Below, one piece after another: positions 8,877-16,552 of a DNA stretch of 64,000 bases. How positions within the stretch are numbered: position 1 is the stretch's first letter; each line of letters begins with the position of its first letter. Below the pieces are notes generated by a model. That model was not told where the DNA came from. It saw only the letters and a list, made by a program, of their open reading frames with translations, and ran no database searches. Source of the DNA: Advenella faeciporci (GTDB lineage Bacteria > Pseudomonadota > Gammaproteobacteria > Burkholderiales > Burkholderiaceae_B); the NCBI RefSeq assembly GCF_014652395.1, contig NZ_BMYS01000016.1:21702-85701 (forward strand). Reading direction: 5' to 3'. The position numbers and the translations under genes were made by a program.

Positions 8877-9623
8877 ATGTTCAGACGAGTATGGCTGTTT
8901 TTGGCATGTGTGACAATGACGGGCAGTGTCTCGGCAGCAACCATAACGGTTTCCGCTGCGTCCAGCCTGAAAGACGTGTTTCAGGAAATTGGCCGGAAAT
9001 TTGAACAGGTGCATCAAGGTCACACCATTGATTTCAATTTTGGCGGTTCAGGCAGTCTGCTTCAGCAAATCCGTCATGGTGCTCCTGTCGATGTTTTGGC
9101 CACTGCCGACCTTGCCAATATGCAGGCTGCCAATGAGGGCGGGATTTTGCAAAATAACCGGCATACCCATTTCGTCAAAAACGAACTGGTGTTGATTGTG
9201 CCGGCAGACAGCGATTTAAAACTGGAAACCCTGAATGATTTGCAAAACGATGCCGTCAATCGTATTGCCATTGGCAACCCGTCCAGTGTGCCGGCCGGAC
9301 GCTATACGGCAGGGGCGCTTAAAAAGGCCGGTCTTGATGAAACACTGAAAGACAAAACAGTTTTTACGCAAAATGTCCGACAGGCCCTGGAGTACGTGGC
9401 CAGTGCGAACGTGGAGGCCGGTTTTGTTTATGGCACCGATGCCAAAATCCTGCCAGACAAGGTCAAGGTTGCGTTTAGTGTTGAGCTGGAACAACCGGTT
9501 GTATATCCGATTGCCGTGTTAAAAGACAGCCAAGAGCCAGATCTTGCCCGGCAATTTGTTGATTACGTATTATCGGAAGAAAGCCGGGCTATTTTTGATC
9601 AATACGGTTTTGTGCGTCCATAA
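8877..9623 (+). CDS. modA: Molybdate ABC transporter substrate-binding protein
   Basis: Periplasmic molybdate receptor of 248 residues. The first 21 or so residues are a Sec signal peptide (RRVWLFLACVTMTGSVSA), with cleavage likely before ATITVSAASSL. The mature start ITVSAASSLKDVF and the GGSGSLLQQIRHGAPVDVLATA segment are the ligand-binding signature of ModA. The ATG at 8877 has AGAGGTAGG just upstream; earlier in-frame methionines would add a sequence that is not signal-peptide-like. It lies 69 bases after moaC and 18 bases before modB. Confidence 0.95.
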   Translation: MFRRVWLFLACVTMTGSVSAATITVSAASSLKDVFQEIGRKFEQVHQGHTIDFNFGGSGSLLQQIRHGAPVDVLATADLANMQAANEGGILQNNRHTHFVKNELVLIVPADSDLKLETLNDLQNDAVNRIAIGNPSSVPAGRYTAGALKKAGLDETLKDKTVFTQNVRQALEYVASANVEAGFVYGTDAKILPDKVKVAFSVELEQPVVYPIAVLKDSQEPDLARQFVDYVLSEESRAIFDQYGFVRP

Positions 9624-9641
9624 CAGCAAGGGAATCAGTTA

Positions 9642-10304
9642 ATGCAGTCGATCATGATACCTTTATTTTTGTCTGTCAAAGTGGCTGTCTGGGCTACGAT
9701 GATCAATCTTGTCCTGGGTATTGCTTTTGGCTGGTATCTGTCACGGAAGCGTAGTTTTTGCAGACAGGTGCTTGATGTGATGGCCACTTTGCCAATGGTA
9801 TTGCCACCAACGGTATTGGGATATTATTTGCTGGTTTTGTTTGGTAACAAAACCGGTTTAAGCAAGTGGCTTGAAGCCAACTTTGGGTTTGGTCTTGTTT
9901 TTTCCCTTAATGGTGCCATTATTGCCGCGGCAATCGTCACTTTTCCGCTTGTTTTCAAACCGGCACGGGCCGCTTTTGAGTCGGTTGATGAGCAATTGCA
10001 GCAGGTTGGCTGGGTATTGGGTGTTTCCAAAAGCGCTGTTTTTTTTCGGGTTTTTCTGCCTTTGGCCTGGCGAGGAATTCTTGCAGGTTTGTTACTGGGC
10101 TTTGTTCGCGCATTGGGCGAGTTTGGGGCGACCTTAATGGTGGCTGGCAGCATTCCCGGCAAAACCCAAACACTTTCAATTGCCATTTATGATGCGGTTC
10201 AGGCCGGACAGGATGCTGAAGTCAATCAATTGGTTTTGCTGATATCGGTTGTGTGTATTGCAGTTTTGTCGTTGGCTTATTATCTATCTCCAAAGCGTGC
10301 CTGA
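9642..10304 (+). CDS. modB: Molybdate ABC transporter permease
   Basis: A 220-residue inner-membrane permease with about five membrane helices. The EAA loop that contacts the ATPase is present as VGWVLGVSKSAVFFRVFLP (about residues 121-139), and RALGEFGATLMVAGSIPGKT is the ModB/CysT-type C-terminal motif. It forms the channel through which ModA-delivered molybdate crosses the membrane. Its TGA stop is followed after one base by the modC ATG, so the two are translationally linked. Confidence 0.95.
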   Translation: MQSIMIPLFLSVKVAVWATMINLVLGIAFGWYLSRKRSFCRQVLDVMATLPMVLPPTVLGYYLLVLFGNKTGLSKWLEANFGFGLVFSLNGAIIAAAIVTFPLVFKPARAAFESVDEQLQQVGWVLGVSKSAVFFRVFLPLAWRGILAGLLLGFVRALGEFGATLMVAGSIPGKTQTLSIAIYDAVQAGQDAEVNQLVLLISVVCIAVLSLAYYLSPKRA

Positions 10305-10305
10305 A

Positions 10306-10959
10306 ATGATTTTTGATATCGCTATCCGGAAAAAAATGCTTTCAGCTTCAAGAACATTCATGCTGGATATTCAAGTACGCAGTCACCGGGAACAGGTGAT
10401 TTTATTTGGCCCTTCCGGGGTTGGTAAATCCCTGACGGTAAAATGCATAGCGGGCTTATTGACACCTGACAGTGGTACCATAAAAATTAAAAACAGCGTG
10501 CTGTTTGATAAACAGAATAATATAAATATTGCACCGCAGGCGCGTAATGTCGGTTATATCCTGCAAAACTATGCTTTGTTTCCACATCTGAATATTGCAC
10601 AAAATGTGGGCTTCGGACTTAATCGTAAAGGCTGGCTCAACAGGATTACACCTGAAAATCATGAGAAAATCCACCACTGGCTGGAGCGGTTTCAGATTGC
10701 CGATCTGGCCCGTCAGTATCCAGACCAATTGTCCGGTGGCCAGCAGCAGCGGGTTGCCCTTGCCAGGGCGCTTATCATAGAGCCTGAATTGCTGCTTCTT
10801 GATGAGCCGTTTTCTGCGCTTGATAAAAAACTGCGCATGTATATGCGTGAAGAAGTACAAGAGCTGCAGGAAGAATTGAAAATTCCTCTTATGTTGATTA
10901 CGCATGACGAGGAAGATATACAAGCATTCTCGGCAGAGTTGATAGAATTCAAATCATGA
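10306..10959 (+). CDS. modC: Molybdate ABC transporter ATP-binding protein, short form without the C-terminal Mop domain
   Basis: An ABC ATPase of 217 residues. It has Walker A GPSGVGKS (about 39-46), the Q-loop in VGYILQNYALFPHL, the signature LSGGQQQRVALARAL, Walker B ELLLLDEPFSALD and the switch histidine in LITHDEEDI. Position after modB makes it ModC. E. coli ModC is about 350 residues, with a C-terminal molybdate-binding TOBE/Mop region that mediates feedback; here the protein stops right after the ATPase domain. The ATG at 10306 is one base past the modB stop; a longer frame would run back into modB. fdhD starts 54 bases later. Confidence 0.9.
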   Translation: MIFDIAIRKKMLSASRTFMLDIQVRSHREQVILFGPSGVGKSLTVKCIAGLLTPDSGTIKIKNSVLFDKQNNINIAPQARNVGYILQNYALFPHLNIAQNVGFGLNRKGWLNRITPENHEKIHHWLERFQIADLARQYPDQLSGGQQQRVALARALIIEPELLLLDEPFSALDKKLRMYMREEVQELQEELKIPLMLITHDEEDIQAFSAELIEFKS

Positions 10960-11013
10960 TCCTTTGAAGCAATCAATATTTGCCTTTGGTTTCCTTCTTT
11001 TAAATGTGAAAAA

Positions 11014-11820
11014 ATGACAGCAATACCCTTTAAAACCTTGCCTGTAAGATGTTTTAAACAAGGACAAATGTATGAAGCCGATGATTCTCTGAGCGATGAA
11101 GTGCCGGTGGCACTTGTTTATAATGGCATTTCACAGGTGGTTTTAATGGCAACCCCGCAGGATTTGCCCGAACTGGCTCTGGGATTCAGCCTTACTGAGG
11201 GGATTTTGTCATCGGTTTCCCAGCTTTATGATCTGGAAATAGAGCAAACATCGACAGGTATTCTGGTTAATATGGAAATTGCCTCGGAAGCCTTATTGCG
11301 ATTGAAAGGGCGTCGACGTCACTTAAGTGGACGTACCGGCTGTGGTTTATGTGGCCTTGAGAGTCTGGAGGCTGTCAAACCGGTTATAACTCCTGTAATC
11401 GCAAGGCCTTCCGTATCGGTCGCGCATATTGTGGCTGCACTGAAAGCTTTTTCCTCTTTGCAGCCTTTGCGTGCCAAAACGGGATCCGTGCATGGGGCGG
11501 CCAAGGTAAGTGCCGGAGGTCAGATAGAGGCCTTGTTTGAAGATGTGGGGCGTCATAATGCTCTGGATAAACTGTTTGGGTGCGGCGCCAGGGCTGGATG
11601 GAATTGGTCCGAAGGTTTTGTGCTGGTTTCCAGCCGTGCCAGCTACGAAATGGTGGTCAAATCTGCTGTGATGGGGGTGGGGTGTCTGGTTGCTGTTTCA
11701 GCACCTACTGCGCTGGCGGTCCAATTGGCGCAAGAGGCCGGGATGACCTTAATAGGTTTTGCCAAACCGCAGCAGCAGGTGGTTTACTGTGGCCACGAGT
11801 CTCTTGTGTGGATGGAGTAA
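11014..11820 (+). CDS. fdhD: Formate dehydrogenase accessory sulfurtransferase FdhD
   Basis: A 268-residue protein of the FdhD/NarQ family, which transfers sulfur from a cysteine desulfurase to the bis-MGD cofactor so that formate dehydrogenase becomes active. The redox CxxC is seen in GCGLCGLES (about residues 109-117). FSLTEGIL and the C-terminal DVGRHNALDKLFG (about 170-182) and SSRASYEMVVKS motifs are conserved. No formate dehydrogenase structural gene is in the window, so the client lies elsewhere. The gene closes the moaC-modABC run and converges on moeA, with only 32 bases between stops. Confidence 0.95.
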   Translation: MTAIPFKTLPVRCFKQGQMYEADDSLSDEVPVALVYNGISQVVLMATPQDLPELALGFSLTEGILSSVSQLYDLEIEQTSTGILVNMEIASEALLRLKGRRRHLSGRTGCGLCGLESLEAVKPVITPVIARPSVSVAHIVAALKAFSSLQPLRAKTGSVHGAAKVSAGGQIEALFEDVGRHNALDKLFGCGARAGWNWSEGFVLVSSRASYEMVVKSAVMGVGCLVAVSAPTALAVQLAQEAGMTLIGFAKPQQQVVYCGHESLVWME

Positions 11821-11852
11821 GCTGTTTTTTTGCCTATTCCATCCTGGCGGGC

Positions 11853-13061
11853 TTAAAACGAGTGTGACAAGGGATAAACATCAAGCCATTGGCCGTGCTC
11901 GACATTGGAGTGTGCAGGGATCTCGATTAAGACATCCGCGTTGACACAACCGGAAAGCATATGCGAGCCCTGGCCTTTGACGGGCGCTGCCCAGACACCG
12001 CTGTCTGTCATGGTAAGCACGCCACGCAAGAAATCCCGGCGACCCTGCTTATTGTTTGGAATGGAAAAATCTGCCTGGGCTTTCCATTTTTTGGGTCGGG
12101 CCTTTTCAAGTGAAAGGCCGGCCAGGTATTTAATGGCAGGAAGTGTCATGAGCAGGGAAGTGGCGTAACTGGCTACCGGATTGCCGGGCAACAGGAATAC
12201 CTTGCAGCGGTCGTTGATATTGCCCCAGGCAAAGGGCTTGCCGGGTTTGATGGCCAGTTTCCAGTGTTCAAGCGTGCCCAGTTCGTCCAGTACCTGTTTG
12301 ACATAGTCTTTGTCACCCACCGATGCACCGCCCGAGCAAACGATGATGTCTGAATGGCCGGCCGCCTGTTGCAGGGCCGTTTTGATACTGTCGTAGTTGT
12401 CAGGTAAAACACCACCATTAACCACATTCAGATAGGCATAATGCTTAAACCAGCCAAGCAGCATGGGGCGGTTCGAGTCATAAATCTTGCCGGGGGCCAG
12501 CGCTTCAGTCAGGGCCAGCAGTTCGTCACCGGTGGAGAACAGGGTCAGGGTAAGTGGCTTGAAGCAGTTGACACTGGCATAGCCCTGGCTGGCCAGCAAC
12601 CCGATGGCCGCTGGGGACATAATGGAATGGGATGCAATCAGTACATCCCCTTTTTTCAATTCTTCACCCTGGCGGCGGATATTGGCATCTGGTTTCAGTG
12701 CTTGCTGAACCGACAGGCAGCGGCCTGTGACGGTCGTGTTTTCCTGTGGCACTACGCTGTCCGTATTGGCCGGAATGCTCGCACCGGTAAAAATGCGTAT
12801 GGCCTGGCCGGGCTCAAGCTGTGTGGCGGTAATGTCATCGCCGGCGGCAACCACACCAATAATTTCCCATTCGGTCCGATCCAGGCCACATACCGCATAA
12901 CCGTCCATGGCGCTGTTGTCAAACATGGGAGCGTCATAATTCACCGTTAATGTTTCGGCCAGTACATGGCCTTCAGCCTCTTCAAGGGTGAGGGTTTCTG
13001 TTTGGGTAGTTGCCTGGGTGTTGGCAAGAAGCTCTTCAAGTGCTTCGTAATAATCACGCAT
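11853..13061 (-). CDS. moeA: Molybdopterin molybdenumtransferase MoeA
   Basis: A 402-residue enzyme that inserts molybdate into adenylylated molybdopterin. The order is typical: an N-terminal linker with DNSAMDGYAV (about 48-57), FTGASIPANTD, then the MogA-like domain with LFSTGDELL and VCSGGASVGDKDY, and the C-terminal beta domain. The ATG overlaps the mobA stop by one base (TAATG), so translation is coupled. It is the last gene of the minus-strand operon moaD-moaE-mobA-moeA. Confidence 0.95.
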   Translation of the reverse strand: MRDYYEALEELLANTQATTQTETLTLEEAEGHVLAETLTVNYDAPMFDNSAMDGYAVCGLDRTEWEIIGVVAAGDDITATQLEPGQAIRIFTGASIPANTDSVVPQENTTVTGRCLSVQQALKPDANIRRQGEELKKGDVLIASHSIMSPAAIGLLASQGYASVNCFKPLTLTLFSTGDELLALTEALAPGKIYDSNRPMLLGWFKHYAYLNVVNGGVLPDNYDSIKTALQQAAGHSDIIVCSGGASVGDKDYVKQVLDELGTLEHWKLAIKPGKPFAWGNINDRCKVFLLPGNPVASYATSLLMTLPAIKYLAGLSLEKARPKKWKAQADFSIPNNKQGRRDFLRGVLTMTDSGVWAAPVKGQGSHMLSGCVNADVLIEIPAHSNVEHGQWLDVYPLSHSF

Positions 13062-13666
13062 TATGTTGAACCTTGTAATGAATCCCAGAGCTTGAGTGAT
13101 TCTGGATTATTGAAGTTGATAAAAAAATCTTCCTGCTCAAAATTGACCAATGTATGGGCGTTGTCCAAAACAAAGGAGCGCAGGCGTAATTTGTCCACGT
13201 GTTGATCAAGTCGTCGTTTCAGGTCGGGCAGTAGCGAGCGTCTGAATTGGATAATGCTGGGGTGCTGGTTGCTGCCACTGATTGCCATGGCAATATCGGT
13301 ATTGGTTTGCAACAGGGCCGTATGCAGCTGTTCCACCAGGTGGTCAGGCAGGAAAGGCGTATCACAGGGAACGACCTGGATGAATGTAATGTTTTCAGGC
13401 AGCTGCATGCTGGCGCTGTAAATGCCGCCCAACGGACCCAATGCTGTGTACTGGGGCAGGTCCGGGATAACCGGATGCCCATAAGAGGCATATTTATCCA
13501 GGTTGCGGTTTGCGCTAATCACAATGCAATCCACGTTTTTCCGCAAAAGCGCCAGCGGATATTCAACCAGTGGTTTTTGTTTGAACAAAACCATGCCCTT
13601 GTCCTGGTGGTTCATTCTGCTGCCCAGTCCACCGGCAAGAATGAGTCCGGCTGTATTGGATATCAT
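13061..13666 (-). CDS. mobA: Molybdenum cofactor guanylyltransferase MobA
   Basis: A 201-residue nucleotidyltransferase that attaches GMP to Mo-molybdopterin to form bis-MGD, the cofactor of formate dehydrogenase and DMSO-reductase enzymes. The GTP-binding start TAGLILAGGLGSRMNHQDKG (about 4-23), GPLGGIYSA and VPCDTPFLPDHL are present. The ATG at 13666 overlaps the moaE stop as ATGA; upstream in-frame methionines would lie inside moaE. It supports use of MGD-type rather than simple Mo-MPT enzymes, in line with fdhD nearby. Confidence 0.93.
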   Translation of the reverse strand: MISNTAGLILAGGLGSRMNHQDKGMVLFKQKPLVEYPLALLRKNVDCIVISANRNLDKYASYGHPVIPDLPQYTALGPLGGIYSASMQLPENITFIQVVPCDTPFLPDHLVEQLHTALLQTNTDIAMAISGSNQHPSIIQFRRSLLPDLKRRLDQHVDKLRLRSFVLDNAHTLVNFEQEDFFINFNNPESLKLWDSLQGST

Positions 13667-14124
13667 GCCTGGTTCCATCGCTGTGTGTGATCCAGATCGG
13701 ACTTTTTCATATCCACCCAATGAGCGTCTCCGTTGGCAAAGCATTCTTTTTTCCAGAAAGGCGCTTCTGTTTTCAGGTAATCCATAATAAATTCGTTGGC
13801 CTGGTAGGCGTCTTTGCGATGTTCGCTGGCAGTCAGGACCAAAACAATTTTTTCACCGGTTTTGATTTCGCCAATACGATGAATGACTTTTACGTACTGT
13901 AAAGGCCATTTCTGCTGCGCCATCAGAATGATTTTTTCAATTTCCTGTTCGGTGACCCCGGGAAAGTGCTCCAGATATAAATGGCTTAGCAATTTCGCAT
14001 GGTCTTTGCCTCGAACCTTCCCAACGAAGCTTACAAGCGCACCACAGTTGCTTGAGGACTGTTCGGCCAATTGTTCTTCGGTTTCAAGGTTGAAGTCTGT
14101 GGATTGGATACTGATGGCATACAT
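13663..14124 (-). CDS. moaE: Molybdopterin synthase catalytic subunit MoaE
   Basis: A 153-residue large subunit of MPT synthase, which adds the dithiolene sulfurs to cPMP using thiocarboxylated MoaD. The family motifs are LVSFVGKVRGKD (about 29-40), HRIGEIKTGEKIVLV (about 84-98), EHRKDAYQANEFIMDYLK, and KTEAPFWKKE with the catalytic lysines. The start is the ATG at 14124, eight bases after a GGAGG that is itself encoded by the terminal Gly-Gly codons of moaD. A longer frame exists upstream but would overlap all of the moaD tail. Confidence 0.95.
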   Translation of the reverse strand: MYAISIQSTDFNLETEEQLAEQSSSNCGALVSFVGKVRGKDHAKLLSHLYLEHFPGVTEQEIEKIILMAQQKWPLQYVKVIHRIGEIKTGEKIVLVLTASEHRKDAYQANEFIMDYLKTEAPFWKKECFANGDAHWVDMKKSDLDHTQRWNQA

Positions 14125-14128
14125 GGTT

Positions 14129-14377
14129 TCAGCCTCCGGTAACCGGGGGAAGCAGGGCGACTTCAGCGTTTTCCGGTATGTGGGCATTTTGATGAACAAT
14201 GCTATTGTTGATGGCTATTTTGTATACGTTTTCGGGGGCCAGGGTTTCGTGCCACAGTTGATTGCGGCTGCGTAATAACTGGATCAGTTCATCGCGGGTA
14301 CCGCCATGCCACTCAATGGTTTCTTCGGCAATGGGTAATTGTTCTTTTAGTTTTGCCATATAGATGATTTTTAACAT
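14129..14377 (-). CDS. moaD: Molybdopterin synthase sulfur-carrier subunit MoaD
   Basis: An 82-residue ubiquitin-fold protein ending PPVTGG; the C-terminal Gly-Gly is the site of thiocarboxylation. The start MLKIIYMAKLKEQL is MoaD-like. An in-frame ATG at 14392 would add five residues; neither ATG has a good Shine-Dalgarno, and I prefer 14377 because it gives the common family length. It is the first gene of the minus operon. No MoeB-type activating enzyme is encoded in the window. Confidence 0.9.
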   Translation of the reverse strand: MLKIIYMAKLKEQLPIAEETIEWHGGTRDELIQLLRSRNQLWHETLAPENVYKIAINNSIVHQNAHIPENAEVALLPPVTGG

Positions 14378-14413
14378 AGGATGTAATGCCATGGTTATGA
14401 TGGTAGACAGGGC

Positions 14414-14419
14414 ATTATA
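14414..14419 (-). promoter_or_regulatory. Probable -10 element of the moaDE-mobA-moeA operon
   Basis: On the minus strand a perfect TATAAT occurs 37 bases before the chosen moaD ATG (22 before the alternative one). The region 17-18 bases further upstream has no good TTGACA match, so the promoter is inferred from the -10 alone. Confidence 0.4.
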
Positions 14420-14558
14420 ACCAAAGTTGGTGGAGTTGCCTTATTGTGAGCTTTGCGGGCATGTGGGTGAATTTTGTATGGGGAAACATTGTTTTTTTAT
14501 GTTTGTTGTAAATTGGTCATGTTTTTTTGTGTAATTTGAATATATTTTCAATAAAAGC

Positions 14559-14587
14559 TTGTCATCCTATGAAAGGCTCTATATAAT
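14559..14587 (+). promoter_or_regulatory. Sigma-70-type promoter of tRNA-Val(TAC)
   Basis: TTGTCA (14559-14564), 17 bases, TATAAT (14582-14587). This places the transcription start around 14594, about 15 bases before the tRNA. Confidence 0.85.
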
Positions 14588-14608
14588 TTAATTCTTCAGT
14601 TAAGCAAT

Positions 14609-14684
14609 GGGTGCTTAGCTCAGTTGGTAGAGCGGCGCCCTTACAAGGCGTAGGTCACAGGTTCGACCCCTGTAGCACCCACCA
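14609..14684 (+). tRNA. tRNA-Val (anticodon TAC)
   Basis: A 76-base cloverleaf. The acceptor GGGTGCT pairs with AGCACCC (14674-14680), the D stem is GCTC/GAGC, and the anticodon loop CTTACAA has TAC at its centre. The T arm contains GGTTCGACCCC. The discriminator A and the CCA end are encoded. It is a single tRNA with its own promoter and terminator. Confidence 0.96.
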
Positions 14685-14704
14685 TTGCAAAATTGGCAAA
14701 TCAG

Positions 14705-14731
14705 GCACTTACATTGGTAAGTGCTTTTTTT
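14705..14731 (+). terminator. Rho-independent terminator of tRNA-Val(TAC)
   Basis: GCACTTAC (14705-14712), loop ATTG, GTAAGTGC (14717-14724), then seven T residues. It is a textbook intrinsic terminator 21 bases after the tRNA. Confidence 0.95.
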
Positions 14732-14838
14732 ATGCCTGTTTATTTTTTGCCTGTTTAAATAACACCTTGTCAGGTGCGCGGTTAAATGGGTCTCAAAAGT
14801 GGTGGGTTTCAAAAGCGGTGCTTGATAATCCTGGCGTT

Positions 14839-14869
14839 GTTTTCCGGTTAAACAATTTAACCGGAAAAC
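14839..14869. repeat. Perfect 14-bp inverted repeat with 3-base loop
   Basis: GTTTTCCGGTTAAA (14839-14852), CAA, TTTAACCGGAAAAC (14856-14869). It lies just past the 3' end of the minus-strand gene at 14880 and is probably its 3' hairpin, although no T-run follows on either strand. Just upstream (14791-14821) are two near-identical copies of a TCAAAAGTGGTG-like 12-mer. Confidence 0.75.
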
Positions 14870-14879
14870 AGAGGCCGGG

Positions 14880-15104
14880 TTATGAATGGTCGAACCAGCT
14901 TTTGAATAACTGGATTATTTCGGGGTTGCCCGATTGGGTTTGGCTGGGATCGAGTTCCAGAATGGCATCCTGATCAACCGGGAAGTATTCGTTGGCAATC
15001 CGGGTGGCCATCTCGTAAATGGGTTCCAGTTTAAAGCCTGGCTTGGCAATAGCATCCAGAAAAGTTTCAAGTGCGTATCTGCCCTTTTCATTTAACTTAT
15101 ACAT
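14880..15104 (-). CDS. Small protein of unknown function (74 aa)
   Basis: Not recognised. It is a soluble-looking, acidic 74-residue protein beginning MYKLNEKGRYALETFLDAIA and ending FKSWFDHS. It has no signal peptide or membrane segment, and predicted secondary structure is mostly helical. The ATG is preceded by AGGAGA at ideal spacing, which is the main reason to trust it. A strong hairpin follows its stop. Neighbours (a tRNA and sbcD) give no functional hint. Confidence 0.65.
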   Translation of the reverse strand: MYKLNEKGRYALETFLDAIAKPGFKLEPIYEMATRIANEYFPVDQDAILELDPSQTQSGNPEIIQLFKSWFDHS

Positions 15105-15202
15105 ATTCGTCTCCTGTAAAGCAGAATAGATGGGATGTCACGATGTCACGTGGATGTCGCAAAGGCATATCATAATTCTATTGTTTTCTACAGGGGGGAG
15201 CA

Positions 15203-15313
15203 ATGAGAATATTTGTCAAGCGTGTTTATGGCTGCTTAGTCTTTTGTGTCAATGTGATTGGTGTGTGGGCGGTTGATGTGGTCAACGCCGATATGTCGGC
15301 ACAAGATGAGTAA
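15203..15313 (+). CDS. Possible 36-residue small protein with N-terminal hydrophobic segment
   Basis: ATG at 15203 follows a GGGGGGAG ribosome-binding sequence, and the frame runs 36 codons to TAA at 15311. The product has a basic start (MRIFVKR), a hydrophobic stretch of about 18 residues (GCLVFCVNVIGVWAVDVV) and an acidic end (SAQDE). It could be a small membrane or secreted peptide. There is no homology that I recognise, and the sole support is the ribosome site and composition. Confidence 0.38.
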   Translation: MRIFVKRVYGCLVFCVNVIGVWAVDVVNADMSAQDE

Positions 15314-15412
15314 GGGATTGGGGAAAATATTCCTGGTGCTGACAGGATGTTAAAATGCTCTTGCGGTCATTGTTGACCGTCAATGCAAATAGAAAAAAAT
15401 TACGACGCTTAC

Positions 15413-16552
15413 ATGAAATTCATTCATACCTCTGACTGGCACTTGGGCCGTCAGTTTGCCAGCCGTATTCTGATTGAAGACCAGGAGTATGTGCTGGACC
15501 AGATCATTGCTTACCTTGAGCAGCATCAGGTGCAGGCTTTGCTGATTAGCGGAGACATCTATGACCGTTCGGTACCACCGGTGTCGGCGGTTGCCTTGCT
15601 GGACAAGACTTTAAGCCGGATAGGGCAATTGAACATTCCGGTTATCATGATTCCGGGCAATCACGACAGTGCTCAGCGTTTGGGATTTGCCGCCCAACAG
15701 TTAAGTGCTTCGGGCGTGCATATCATTGCTGATTTTGAACAGATGCTCAGGCCGGTTGTTATTGATGCCAAGGGTGAACGGGTTGCGTTTTATGGCATGC
15801 CCTTTAATGATCCTGAGTTGGTGCGCAACCATTTTCAGGAGCCGGTCAATTCCTACGAGGCAGCGCATTGCCTGCTGACAGAAAAAATCAGGCAGGTAAT
15901 GGATGTGCAAAGCGTCAATGTGCTGCTGGCGCACTGCTTTCTTGAAGGGGCAGTCAACTCCGAGTCTGAACGGCCTTTATCAATTGGTGGGTCTGACGTG
16001 GTTCCACATACGGTTTTTGAGGGCTTTGATTATGTCGCGCTAGGCCATTTGCATGCGCCGCAATACAAGGGTGCTGAACATATCCGTTATTCAGGCTCTA
16101 TATTAAAATACAGTTTTTCAGAGCAGTTTCATAAAAAGGGCGTTACCTTGGTAGAGTTGGATGCTGGAGGCCGGGCAAGTGTTCAGAACTTGCCCCTGAA
16201 GCCCCTGCGGGATGTCAGGACTCTGGAAGGTACATTGACCGGGATTGTTGAAATGGGCAGGCACGATCCCAATGCACACGATTATGTCCTGGTAAAGCTT
16301 GCTGACACGCACGCCGTGCTGGATCCAATGGGCAAGATTCGCGAGGTCTACCCCAATGTATTGCAGCTGGAAAAGCCGGGATTGTATCGTGCCGAGGGTG
16401 AAGTAGTGGCACCGGGACAAGCCCTGAAGCGTGACGAATACGATCTGTTTTGTGATTTTTTTGAACAGGTGGCCGGACAGGCGCTTAGTGAGCCGCAGAA
16501 GCAGGCGGTTAAAGAAGTGATTCTTGAGGTTCGTAAAGAGGAGCAGGCATGA
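15413..16552 (+). CDS. sbcD: Exonuclease subunit SbcD (Mre11-type nuclease)
   Basis: A 379-residue metallophosphoesterase nuclease. The Mn-binding motifs appear in order: HTSDWHLG (about 4-11), SGDIYDRS, IPGNHDSAQRL and, further on, ALGHLHAPQ. With SbcC it cleaves DNA hairpins and processes double-strand ends. The ATG at 15413 begins MKFIHTSDWH, as in the family. An earlier in-frame ATG at 15383 is possible, and neither has a good ribosome site. The stop overlaps the sbcC ATG by four bases (ATGA). Confidence 0.94.
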   Translation: MKFIHTSDWHLGRQFASRILIEDQEYVLDQIIAYLEQHQVQALLISGDIYDRSVPPVSAVALLDKTLSRIGQLNIPVIMIPGNHDSAQRLGFAAQQLSASGVHIIADFEQMLRPVVIDAKGERVAFYGMPFNDPELVRNHFQEPVNSYEAAHCLLTEKIRQVMDVQSVNVLLAHCFLEGAVNSESERPLSIGGSDVVPHTVFEGFDYVALGHLHAPQYKGAEHIRYSGSILKYSFSEQFHKKGVTLVELDAGGRASVQNLPLKPLRDVRTLEGTLTGIVEMGRHDPNAHDYVLVKLADTHAVLDPMGKIREVYPNVLQLEKPGLYRAEGEVVAPGQALKRDEYDLFCDFFEQVAGQALSEPQKQAVKEVILEVRKEEQA

